Assembly: GCA_943323675.2 (NCBI GenBank)
Contig: CALPIR020000075.1
Location: 1 to 10,338, forward strand
Origin: Chitinophaga pinensis
GTDB taxonomy: Bacteria > Bacteroidota > Bacteroidia > UKL13-3
Length of the DNA stretch: 10,338 nt
Reading direction: 5' to 3'
Shown: in pieces, positions 1 to 6,815 of the stretch
Position numbering within the stretch: position 1 is the first letter of the stretch
Layout of the letters: each line of letters opens with the position of its first letter
The notes under the pieces: generated by a model
The model's input: only the letters and a program-made list of their open reading frames with translations
Told to the model about the DNA's origin: nothing
Databases searched by the model: none
Program-made: the position numbers and the translations under genes

Positions 1-442
1 CAATAATTTGATCGCTTACCTCCTCGGGCATGCTGTGTGGTAAATCAATTTTATTCAAGATTGGAATAATCTCCAAGCCTTGATCAATGGCTAAGTATAA
101 ATTGCTTATTGTTTGTGCCTGTATACCTTGGCTAGAGTCAACTATTAACAATGCCCCATCACATGCTGCTATACTTCGCGAAACTTCGTAACTAAAATCT
201 ACGTGGCCTGGTGTATCAATTAAATTTAAAACATATTTTTTGCCATCACGCTCATAGTTCATTTGTATCGCATGACTTTTAATGGTAATACCACGCTCTT
301 TTTCCAGATCCATATCATCAAGCACCTGTGCTTCCATATCACGCTTGCTAACCGTTTGGGTATATTCCAATAAACGGTCGGCTAAAGTGCTTTTTCCATG
401 ATCAATATGTGCTATGATGCAAAAGTTTCTGATGTTTTCCAT
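1..442 (-). CDS. lepA: Elongation factor 4 (LepA), N-terminal part, cut by window edge
   Basis: LepA is a ribosome-associated translational GTPase, also called EF4, that acts in the cytoplasm during translation initiation or back-translocation. The 147 residues visible start MENIRNFCIIAHIDHGKST, the characteristic LepA N-terminus. GTPase motifs are in order: G1 (AHIDHGKST, residues 11-19), G2 (RGITI, 50-54), G3 (DTPGH, 76-80) and G4 (NKID, 130-133). LepA proteins are about 600 residues, so roughly three quarters of the gene lies beyond position 1. The start at 440-442 is the only one that leaves the full G1 strand and matches the family N-terminus. The gene follows the methyltransferase gene on the same strand after a 94-bp gap with no terminator-like hairpin, so read-through is possible. 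Identification is from motifs and remembered family sequence. EF-G, EF-Tu and TypA are less likely because of the MENIRNFCIIAHIDHGKSTLADRLLE start. Confidence 0.96.
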   Translation of the reverse strand, partial: MENIRNFCIIAHIDHGKSTLADRLLEYTQTVSKRDMEAQVLDDMDLEKERGITIKSHAIQMNYERDGKKYVLNLIDTPGHVDFSYEVSRSIAACDGALLIVDSSQGIQAQTISNLYLAIDQGLEIIPILNKIDLPHSMPEEVSDQII

Positions 443-447
443 TGCCG

Positions 448-479
448 CGAAAATACTAAATTGTATCACTTATTTCATA
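448..479 (-). promoter_or_regulatory. Weak candidate promoter of lepA
   Basis: On the minus strand TATTTTCG (448-455) matches the Bacteroidota -7 consensus TAnnTTTG at seven of eight positions. A TATG (476-479) lies 20 nt upstream, where the -33 TTTG is expected, matching three of four bases. Only five bases separate the -7-like element from the lepA ATG, so a transcript from here would have almost no leader. This is inference from consensus only. lepA may instead be transcribed from the methyltransferase gene upstream. Confidence 0.22.
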
Positions 480-536
480 GAATATCCGAGTGTTGGGTAA
501 AAATAAACGAAACTAGAATTTGATTGACGAAGGGGA

Positions 537-1292
537 TTAGTTTCCTGTTGCTAAAAAACGTGCTCTTGCATCGCAAATTATTGCGGTTGCAATACCTGCA
601 TTCAAGCTATCAGCTCCACCTATACGCGGAATGGTAATTGGGTTTGTGATATAGGGAATCACTGTATTAGAAATGCCTTTACCTTCGTTTCCAATAAGTA
701 AAATCCCTTGTTCGCTAATCCTGGTTTGGTATAATGATTCGCCATCCATCAATGCACCAAATACGGGTAATGTGTTATTCTTAAACAACTCATCTAATGC
801 GGTGTAAAAAACGTTTACCCTTGCAAATGAACCCATAGTGGCCTGTATGCTTTTGGGGTTTAAAATATCTACACAATCATTACTGCAAACGATATTTTTT
901 ATGCCATACCAATCGGCAATACGCAAAATAGTACCCATGTTTCCAGGGTCTTGTATGCCATCAAGCACAATGGTAAATTGTTCATTTAAAATTTGAGGCG
1001 TAAATTCATTCTCATGCATTTCAACCACGGCTAAAACTTCTTGTGGTGTTTGCAATAAACTTACTTTTTTAAGTTCTTCGGCAGTAACTATGATTAACTC
1101 GGTATTGTTTTTAATATCTTGCGCAAAAGCATCGGCCCAGTTTGGTGTAGCTACAATGCAATTTATCTGATAATTTGATGTTAATAACTCAGTAACTTGC
1201 TTTTTACCTTCCACCACAAAAAGCTTTAATTCGCTACGGTGCTTTTTAAGATTTAACGACTGAATAAGTTTGATGCGCGCTTTTGATAACAT
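537..1292 (-). CDS. SpoU/TrmH-family RNA 2'-O-methyltransferase
   Basis: The predicted 251-residue cytoplasmic enzyme transfers a methyl group from S-adenosylmethionine to a ribose 2'-OH in rRNA or tRNA. The N-terminal part (about residues 18-95, with LFVVEGKKQVTELL) resembles the L30e-like substrate-binding domain found before the catalytic domain. The C-terminal part shows the three SPOUT knot motifs: LDGIQDPGNMGTILRIAD (110-127; N118, R124), LLIGNEGKGIS (198-208; E203) and IPRIGGADSLNAGIATAI (221-238; S229, N231). Length is normal for the family. The frame stays open upstream to 1490, but homology begins at the MLSKARIKLIQS start (1290-1292); the upstream 66 codons are antisense to tamL and look like no protein. 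The exact RNA target cannot be read from the sequence: RlmB-type 23S rRNA and TrmH-type tRNA substrates are both possible. It lies just upstream of lepA and its start overlaps the divergent tamL start by 20 bp. Confidence 0.93.
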   Translation of the reverse strand: MLSKARIKLIQSLNLKKHRSELKLFVVEGKKQVTELLTSNYQINCIVATPNWADAFAQDIKNNTELIIVTAEELKKVSLLQTPQEVLAVVEMHENEFTPQILNEQFTIVLDGIQDPGNMGTILRIADWYGIKNIVCSNDCVDILNPKSIQATMGSFARVNVFYTALDELFKNNTLPVFGALMDGESLYQTRISEQGILLIGNEGKGISNTVIPYITNPITIPRIGGADSLNAGIATAIICDARARFLATGN

Positions 1293-3588
1293 AAATAAAT
1301 CCCTTACACTAATGCTTTTGGCATTAGTTCTAAACGCTTGCAATATAACCAAACAACTGCGTGACTCGCAACAACTATTATACAACGGTAGCACAATTAA
1401 AGTTGAGGGAGAGACCAGAAATGACGTTGTAAACCCCATTGGAGACAATTTAAAACAAAAACCAAACAAAAGATTTTTAGGCATCACCAAACTTAAAATG
1501 CGGATGTATTACTTTGGATCAAAACATGGCGAAAGTAAAATAGGGGTGTACATGCGCGATAAATATGGCGAATTGCCTGTGATTCTTGATACCGCCTTTG
1601 TTGAATCATCGGTAAAAGGGATGAAGGGCTATTTGCGAAGTGTTGGTTTTTATTACCCTGTTATTAATTACCAAGTTAAATCTCATAGGCAGCGCGCCAC
1701 TGTTCAATACTCAATAAATACAGGTCCTGTTTATCATATTGGTTCATATCAAATAAATTGTGCAGATAAAAAGCTATACGATATAATTAAAGTTAACGAA
1801 AAGGATGCACTTATAATTCCAGGAAACCGACTTAAGCAAGATGTACTGTTGGATGAGCAAAAACGTATAGTTACATTGCTACGTAATAATGGATATTATA
1901 CATTTAGTGCCGAATTTATTGGCTTTGATGTGGACACAGCTAATAATAATTGGAATGTAAATGTATCTCTAAATGTATTAAATAAGGGTGTGTATGAGTT
2001 ACACAAAGTGCATGTAAACAAAAACATATTTGTCAATATAGAACCTAACAATGATGTTAATGGATTTAAAAATATTGATACAGTAAAAGCACCCTCATTT
2101 TATTATGTGCCAAACCGTTACAAATTAAATTTCAAGGTATTAGAACAAAATATGTTTTTAACACCTGGCAATGTGTTTAAGCAGCAAGCATTAACAGCTA
2201 CATACAATCGTCTCGGAGATTTATCGGTATTTCGTTACATAAATATCACCCCAAAAACTTATGTGCAAAATGATACCCAATACATAGATTATTATTTGAG
2301 GTTATCTCCAAACATAAAATATGATTACATCATAGAGCCACAGGCAATTTATAGCGATCAAAACAATACATTTACCAACCAATCAACTACAGGTAACTAT
2401 GGTATTGCAGGTATTTTACAGTTTAATAACCGCAATACATTTAGAAATGCCGAATTACTTAAACTTACCTATCGTTCTTCTTTCGAAGCACAGGGCAAAG
2501 TTAACGGCTCGCGTTGGTTTAATGCCACTGAGCAAAGTTTAACTGCTAGTTTAACGTTTCCTCGATTGTTGTTGTTTCCTAAACTAGATAAGAACTATCG
2601 GTTTGTTAATACACGGTCAATATTAACCACATCTGGTATTTACGAGTTAAATACCAACTTTGAAAGACGTGTATTTACTACGGGTATTATTTATCAATTA
2701 AATAAAAAGTTCATTACCTTTAATATTACTCCTTTTGAGGTAAGTTACACCCGAAATGCTGTTAACTCAGATACATTACAATCCTTAATTAACAAGGACA
2801 TTTATCTGTTTAGCATGTTTAGTAATAACCTAATTTTAGGAGGGCGATTTGGATTTACCTATTCTGATAAAGCTAAAAACAGCAGCAATCACCATGTATT
2901 TTTACGTTGGGATGTTATAGAAATTAGCGGCAACACAGCAAGTGCACTTAACAAAATACTCGATAGGCCTTTTAACGAAACCAACACATACAATATTTTT
3001 GGAGTTAATTATTCGCAATTCGCTAAAACTGCATTAGATTTTAGGTACAATACCAAGCATGATGAAAATAATACAACTGTATTTAGGATTTTTGCTGGCG
3101 TGGGCATACCCTATGGGAATTCTCCTAAATTCTTACCGTTTGAAAGGCGTTTTTGGGTTGGTGGTGCAAATAGTTTAAGGGCTTGGTTGCCCAGGTCTCT
3201 TGGTCCTGGCGGGTATTATGAAGTTGGCCAAATTGATTATAGTGGGGATGTTAAACTTGAGTTTAATGCAGAGTATAGGTTTAATATGTATAACCGTTGG
3301 CTTGAAGGTGCTGTATTTGTTGATGCTGGTAATGTTTGGATGGCGAAGAAGGATGATAAAAGGCCATTGGCTAACTTCGAATTTAACCGTTTTGCTAATG
3401 AGTTGGGTATTGGAACTGGTTTTGGAACCCGTTTAAATTTTGATGTTATACTTATTCGTTTAGATTTTGCTATTCCTTTACATGACCCAAGTTATAACGT
3501 TGGAAGCAGATGGGTAATCAATAATTTTGATCACGATTGGTTGTTCAACAACATTAACTTCAACTTTGGTATAGGTTATCCATTTTAA
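1273..3588 (+). CDS. tamL: TamL-like Omp85 outer-membrane lipoprotein
   Basis: This 771-residue protein belongs to the BamA/TamA (Omp85) family of outer-membrane assembly factors. The N-terminus is a lipoprotein signal with a lipobox ending LVLNAC (lipidated Cys23), which is the mark of TamL, the Bacteroidota counterpart of TamA. Residues about 35-345 would form periplasmic POTRA repeats; about 375-771 form the 16-stranded barrel, with long runs of alternating polar and aromatic residues, the barrel-lid region FERRFWVGGANSLRAW (623-638, R636 standing for the Arg of the VRGF motif) and a C-terminal aromatic residue (GIGYPF). By family knowledge TamL works with the inner-membrane-anchored TamB to insert outer-membrane proteins or move lipids. 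The frame is closed by a TGA at 1261-1263, so only TTG 1270 or ATG 1273 can give the full signal peptide; ATG 1273 is chosen. The 5' end overlaps the divergent methyltransferase gene by 20 bp. No tamB follows; a terminator does. A general BamA-like protein is the alternative. Confidence 0.88.
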   Translation: MRAFDNINKSLTLMLLALVLNACNITKQLRDSQQLLYNGSTIKVEGETRNDVVNPIGDNLKQKPNKRFLGITKLKMRMYYFGSKHGESKIGVYMRDKYGELPVILDTAFVESSVKGMKGYLRSVGFYYPVINYQVKSHRQRATVQYSINTGPVYHIGSYQINCADKKLYDIIKVNEKDALIIPGNRLKQDVLLDEQKRIVTLLRNNGYYTFSAEFIGFDVDTANNNWNVNVSLNVLNKGVYELHKVHVNKNIFVNIEPNNDVNGFKNIDTVKAPSFYYVPNRYKLNFKVLEQNMFLTPGNVFKQQALTATYNRLGDLSVFRYINITPKTYVQNDTQYIDYYLRLSPNIKYDYIIEPQAIYSDQNNTFTNQSTTGNYGIAGILQFNNRNTFRNAELLKLTYRSSFEAQGKVNGSRWFNATEQSLTASLTFPRLLLFPKLDKNYRFVNTRSILTTSGIYELNTNFERRVFTTGIIYQLNKKFITFNITPFEVSYTRNAVNSDTLQSLINKDIYLFSMFSNNLILGGRFGFTYSDKAKNSSNHHVFLRWDVIEISGNTASALNKILDRPFNETNTYNIFGVNYSQFAKTALDFRYNTKHDENNTTVFRIFAGVGIPYGNSPKFLPFERRFWVGGANSLRAWLPRSLGPGGYYEVGQIDYSGDVKLEFNAEYRFNMYNRWLEGAVFVDAGNVWMAKKDDKRPLANFEFNRFANELGIGTGFGTRLNFDVILIRLDFAIPLHDPSYNVGSRWVINNFDHDWLFNNINFNFGIGYPF
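1308..1328. repeat. 8-bp perfect inverted repeat, 5-nt loop
   Basis: ACTAATGC (1308-1315) and GCATTAGT (1321-1328) form a perfect 8-bp stem with a TTTTG loop. It lies 16 nt upstream of the methyltransferase start codon, in what would be the 5' leader of that gene, and about 35 nt inside tamL, in the codons for the signal-peptide core. There is no T-run after the stem on either strand, so it is not a terminator. An 8-bp repeat with a short loop is expected about once by chance in 10 kb; only its position makes it notable. Confidence 0.4.
1340..1371 (-). promoter_or_regulatory. Candidate promoter of the methyltransferase gene, inside tamL
   Basis: On the minus strand TATATTGC (1340-1347) resembles the Bacteroidota -7 element, one T short of TAnnTTTG, and a TTG (1369-1371) lies 21 nt upstream, within the usual 17-23 range. 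The predicted transcript would start near 1333-1336 and have a leader of roughly 40 nt. The surrounding 14 bases (1339-1352) recur exactly at 4120-4133 upstream of another minus-strand gene. The element sits inside the signal-peptide region of tamL, so part of the sequence is fixed by coding. Consensus-based inference only. Confidence 0.28.
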
Positions 3589-3597
3589 TTCAGTCAT

Positions 3598-3636
3598 AAA
3601 AAAAAGCGGCAATTACTAATTGGCCGCTTTCTGTTT
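3598..3636. terminator. Bidirectional terminator between tamL and the PepSY-like gene
   Basis: AAAGCGGC (3603-3610) pairs with GCCGCTTT (3623-3630). The loop can be shortened by a further AATT/AATT pairing with one bulged G. On the plus strand the stem is followed by a T-rich stretch; on the minus strand it is followed by eight Us (3605 to 3598). It starts 14 bp after the tamL stop and ends 22 bp before the stop of the convergent gene, so it can serve both. Confidence 0.88.
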
Positions 3637-3652
3637 TAATTTTATTTACTAA

Positions 3653-4102
3653 TTAATGGCTATATGATCTGCCGTTCATTAAAAAATACTCCATTAAAAT
3701 ATTTTGCCCTTTGGTAATTTCAACTGCGTAAAGTTTTCCATTACTGCTCAATTCAATCATTGCTTTGGTAATACCATACTCAGGATAAGTGGTTTTTAAT
3801 TGGTTTACAACCAAAACAGGTAATTCATTGGCATCAATAATCGTGAATGTTCTAATCCATTTTCCATCGGCACTGTATTGCGACTCGTAAGTACGGTTGT
3901 TGTCAATATACTTTACTTTAAAAATAGTGATGGTTTCTTTTTCCCAAAGTGTATCCTTGGTTCCTAAAGAGTTTTGGCTTAGGTATGATTTAATTACCGG
4001 CTCTGGAACCGCACTTTTTTTAATGGGTTGACTAGTGTTGTTTTGAGCAATGGCAGCAAAACCCAATATCGATAGGATAGTGCTAAATAATATTTTTTTC
4101 AT
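3653..4102 (-). CDS. Secreted PepSY-like protein, function unknown
   Basis: The 149-residue product begins with a Sec signal peptide, MKKILFSTILSILGFAAIAQ, with likely cleavage after Ala19. The mature part resembles the PepSY-like (BLIP-like fold) periplasmic proteins common in Bacteroidota. It reads as two similar halves, residues about 32-86 and 92-146: each opens with a V/L-P...V helix ending in (Y/Q)L and continues into strands of the type K-V-x-Y / Y-A-V-E followed by a D/N-G-K/R turn. No catalytic residues or metal motif are visible. PepSY-type domains are associated with peptidase inhibition or binding, but a specific role here would be a guess. The start (4100-4102) gives a textbook signal peptide. 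The gene is single, divergent from lon (113 bp between starts) and convergent with tamL. Its closeness to lon is not evidence of shared function. Confidence 0.82.
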   Translation of the reverse strand: MKKILFSTILSILGFAAIAQNNTSQPIKKSAVPEPVIKSYLSQNSLGTKDTLWEKETITIFKVKYIDNNRTYESQYSADGKWIRTFTIIDANELPVLVVNQLKTTYPEYGITKAMIELSSNGKLYAVEITKGQNILMEYFLMNGRSYSH

Positions 4103-4120
4103 GAGTTGTAGTTGTTACGT

Positions 4121-4150
4121 GCAATATAACCAACAAAATGTATTTTGCAA
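4121..4150 (-). promoter_or_regulatory. Candidate promoter of the PepSY-like gene
   Basis: On the minus strand TATATTGC (4121-4128) is a near match to the Bacteroidota -7 element, and TTG (4148-4150) lies exactly 19 nt upstream. The start codon is 18 bp further on. The same TATATTGC in the same flanking sequence occurs in front of the methyltransferase gene. The spacer (4129-4147) holds a 14-bp palindrome. Consensus-based inference. Confidence 0.35.
4134..4147. repeat. 14-bp palindrome CAAAATGTATTTTG between divergent genes
   Basis: CAAAAT and ATTTTG form a perfect 6-bp inverted repeat around a GT centre. It lies in the 113-bp region between the divergent PepSY-like gene and lon, inside the spacer of the candidate PepSY-like promoter and 69 bp before the lon start. 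This is where an operator would sit. A 7-bp direct repeat TGCAATA (4120-4126 and 4146-4152) flanks it. A short AT-rich palindrome can arise by chance, so binding-site status is speculative. Confidence 0.3.
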
Positions 4151-4215
4151 TACATGGCATAGTGATTGAACTAAGGAATAGCCCTTAATTACATTACCAA
4201 TAAAAAAACAGCAGA

Positions 4216-6675
4216 ATGGATATGAATAATGATATAAACTTCATGTTATCAGGAGTTATGAACGATGATGGCGACAATCCAGAGTACATTTCTTTACTGT
4301 CTCAAGAAGAGGAAGAAGAGATGAATAAGGAAATTTTGCCCGAAACGCTGCCAATTTTGCCGCTACGCAATACAGTGCTTTTTCCGGGCGTAGTTATACC
4401 CATTACTGTTGGAAGAGACAAATCCATTAACTTAATTAAGGATGCCTATAAGGGCACTAAAATGGTTGGTGTTGTTTCTCAAACCAATGCAGATATTGAA
4501 GACCCAGACTTTAACGACTTACATAAAGTTGGAACGGTAGCCCAAATTATAAAAATGTTGCGTATGCCTGATGGCAGTACCACTGTTATTATTCAAGGAA
4601 AGAAACGTTTCCGCTTATTGGAGTGCAAGCAAACTGAGCCTTATTTTGTGGCAAAAATAGCTTCGTTTGATGAGGCTAAAATGGAAGTGAGTGAAAACGC
4701 AACAGCTCTAATATCTTCTGTTAAAGACTTAGCTAACCAAATCATTAACCTATCTCCGCATATACCAACAGAAGCCAGTATTGCTCTTAAAAATATTGAT
4801 AGCCCCAGCTTTTTGTTAAACTTTATATCATCAAACTTAAATGTTGATTTAACAGCTAAACAACAATTATTGGAGTTGGATGACATCAATGCGCGTGGAA
4901 ATAAAATACTTGAACATTTGAGTAAAGAAATTCAAATGTTACAACTAAAAAATCAAATTCAAACTAAGGTAAAAGGCGATTTAGATAAACAACAACGAGA
5001 TTACTTTTTACAACAACAAATAAAAGCACTGCAAGAAGAGTTGGGTGGCGATTCGCCCGAACGTGATATAGATGGTTTTTTAAAATTAGGTGAAGAGAAA
5101 AAGTGGAGTAAAGAGGTTTTTGAATCGTTTAAAAAAGAAGTAGAACGCCTTCGTAGAATGAACCCAATGGCTCCTGATTATGGTTTGCAACATAGCTATT
5201 TACAGTTATTACTCGATTTGCCTTGGAGCGATTTTACCACAGATAGTTTTGATTTAAAAAATGCCAAAAAGATTTTAGATGAAGATCATTTTGGTTTGGA
5301 TAAAGTAAAGGAGCGTATTCTCGAATACTTGGCAGTTATTAAACTTAAAGGCGATATGAAAAGTCCTATACTTTGCCTTTATGGCCCTCCAGGTGTAGGT
5401 AAAACCAGTTTGGGTAAAAGTATAGCCAAGGCTTTAGGTCGTAAATATGCGCGTATAGCATTGGGTGGCTTGCACGATGAAAGTGAAATTCGTGGTCACC
5501 GCAGAACTTATATTGGTGCCATGCCAGGACGCATCATCCAAAATCTTAAAAAAGTAAAAAGCAGTAATCCTGTTTTTGTACTTGATGAAATTGACAAAAT
5601 AAGCAGTGATTTTCGTGGAGATCCTTCAAGTGCTTTGTTAGAGGTACTTGATCCTGAACAAAATAATACCTTCCATGATAACTTTGTAGAAATAGAATAC
5701 GATTTAAGTAATGTATTGTTTATAGCTACTGCAAACTCTTTGGATACCATTCAACCTGCTTTGTTAGACAGGATGGAAATTATTGAGATAAATGGTTACA
5801 CATTAGAAGAAAAAGTTCAAATAGCTAATAAATACCTATTGCCTAAACAACTAGAAAATCATGGATTAAAGGCCAAAGATTTAAAGGTTGATAGTAAATC
5901 GATTGAGAAAATCATTGACCAATACACCCGCGAAAGTGGCGTAAGGGGACTTGATAAGCAAATAGCTCAATTGGCTAGATATGCTGCAAAAGAAAAGGTA
6001 ATGAACAATGCCAAACAACTATCTGTATCTATAGATAATGTAAGTAAGATTTTAGGCGTTGAAAAAGTAGATAAAGAAACCTATGCAGACAACTCGCATG
6101 CTGGTGTGGTTACTGGTTTGGCTTGGACATCAGTTGGAGGAGAAATTTTATTTATTGAAAGCAGTTTAACTCAGGGTACTGGTAAACTTACCTTAACGGG
6201 TAAGTTGGGTGATGTGATGAAAGAATCAGCTATAACAGCATTAACATACCTAAAAGCACATGCCCAAGACTTTAAAATAGATGTTCGTTTGTTTGATAAA
6301 TATGATGTTCATATACACGTGCCAGCAGGAGCTGTTCCTAAAGATGGTCCTTCCGCAGGTGTTACCATCCTTACATCATTAACCAGTTTATTTACCCAAC
6401 GCAAAGTAAAATCTCAATTGGCCATGACAGGTGAAATAACTTTACGTGGCAGGGTTTTACCAATTGGTGGAGTTAAAGAAAAGATTTTAGCGGCTAAACG
6501 TGCAGGTATAACTGATATTCTATTGCCAGAATCAAACAGAAAAGACGTGGAAGACATTGCTAAAATTTACACCAAAGGACTTAAGTTTAAGTACGTAAGC
6601 GATATGATGGATGTAGTTAAATATAGCCTTACTAAAGATAAAGTAGCAAAGCCTATTGAATTTGTATATAATTAA
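4216..6675 (+). CDS. lon: ATP-dependent serine protease Lon
   Basis: Lon unfolds and degrades misfolded and regulatory proteins in the cytoplasm as a hexamer. The 819-residue sequence has all family parts. An N-terminal substrate-recognition domain (about 43-240, starting LPILPLRNTVLFPG) is followed by a coiled-coil segment (about 235-330). The AAA+ module has Walker A GPPGVGKT (390-397), Walker B VFVLDEID (453-460; D457, E458), sensor-1 N507, arginine finger R519 and sensor-2 R577. The protease domain (about 620-805) has catalytic Ser713 in PKDGPSAG and Lys756 in GGVKEK. Ser and Lys are 43 apart, the same spacing as S679/K722 of E. coli Lon. The first 40 residues are an acidic extension ending EEEEEMNKE; similar extensions are known in other Bacteroidota, which supports ATG 4216 over the internal ATG 4321. 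No heat-shock operator was recognised upstream. The gene is monocistronic, with its own terminator 21 bp after the stop. Confidence 0.98.
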   Translation: MDMNNDINFMLSGVMNDDGDNPEYISLLSQEEEEEMNKEILPETLPILPLRNTVLFPGVVIPITVGRDKSINLIKDAYKGTKMVGVVSQTNADIEDPDFNDLHKVGTVAQIIKMLRMPDGSTTVIIQGKKRFRLLECKQTEPYFVAKIASFDEAKMEVSENATALISSVKDLANQIINLSPHIPTEASIALKNIDSPSFLLNFISSNLNVDLTAKQQLLELDDINARGNKILEHLSKEIQMLQLKNQIQTKVKGDLDKQQRDYFLQQQIKALQEELGGDSPERDIDGFLKLGEEKKWSKEVFESFKKEVERLRRMNPMAPDYGLQHSYLQLLLDLPWSDFTTDSFDLKNAKKILDEDHFGLDKVKERILEYLAVIKLKGDMKSPILCLYGPPGVGKTSLGKSIAKALGRKYARIALGGLHDESEIRGHRRTYIGAMPGRIIQNLKKVKSSNPVFVLDEIDKISSDFRGDPSSALLEVLDPEQNNTFHDNFVEIEYDLSNVLFIATANSLDTIQPALLDRMEIIEINGYTLEEKVQIANKYLLPKQLENHGLKAKDLKVDSKSIEKIIDQYTRESGVRGLDKQIAQLARYAAKEKVMNNAKQLSVSIDNVSKILGVEKVDKETYADNSHAGVVTGLAWTSVGGEILFIESSLTQGTGKLTLTGKLGDVMKESAITALTYLKAHAQDFKIDVRLFDKYDVHIHVPAGAVPKDGPSAGVTILTSLTSLFTQRKVKSQLAMTGEITLRGRVLPIGGVKEKILAAKRAGITDILLPESNRKDVEDIAKIYTKGLKFKYVSDMMDVVKYSLTKDKVAKPIEFVYN

Positions 6676-6696
6676 ATTTAAATAAAAGTTTACAAT

Positions 6697-6735
6697 AAAA
6701 TCTCCTGTTAACATATAGTTTAGCAGGAGATTTTT
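6697..6735 (+). terminator. Terminator of lon
   Basis: AAAATCTCCTG (6697-6707) pairs perfectly with CAGGAGATTTT (6724-6734), an 11-bp stem that can be lengthened by a G-U and three A-U pairs toward the loop. It is followed by T at 6735 and then AATTT. It begins 21 bp after the lon stop codon. Confidence 0.87.
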
Positions 6736-6762
6736 AATTTACACGCAATTGGATTTAGACAA

Positions 6763-6796
6763 AAAAAAACACCTCGTATGCACGAGGTGTTTTTTT
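6763..6796. terminator. Bidirectional terminator serving the DUF6580-like gene
   Basis: The stem core CACCTCG (6770-6776) pairs with CGAGGTG (6783-6789) around a TATGCA loop and is continued by seven A-T pairs, giving A-run, stem, T-run symmetry. It acts as an intrinsic terminator on either strand. It lies 19 bp after the stop of the minus-strand membrane-protein gene and backs up the lon terminator from the other side. Confidence 0.9.
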
Positions 6797-6815
6797 ATAA
6801 TAAGGTTGTTACTAA

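Noticed and set aside
1293..1490. Upstream extension of the methyltransferase reading frame (66 codons)
   Set aside because: It is antisense to the tamL coding sequence, shows no methyltransferase homology, and the family N-terminus matches the start at 1292.
3200..3436. Plus-strand 78-codon frame inside tamL
   Set aside because: Lies in another frame within the conserved barrel of TamL; composition is that of a shadow frame.
4321..4323. Internal ATG as the lon start, preceded by purine-rich GGAAGAAGAG
   Set aside because: The purine stretch encodes the poly-Glu run, Shine-Dalgarno sites matter little in Bacteroidota, and the upstream extension resembles that of other Bacteroidota Lon proteins.
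4641..5750. Two minus-strand frames (4641-4889, 5508-5750) inside lon
   Set aside because: Antisense to conserved Lon domains, no recognisable protein features.
6532..6714. Minus-strand 60-codon frame over the end of lon and its terminator
   Set aside because: Runs through the lon terminator hairpin and is antisense to the protease domain; no supporting features.
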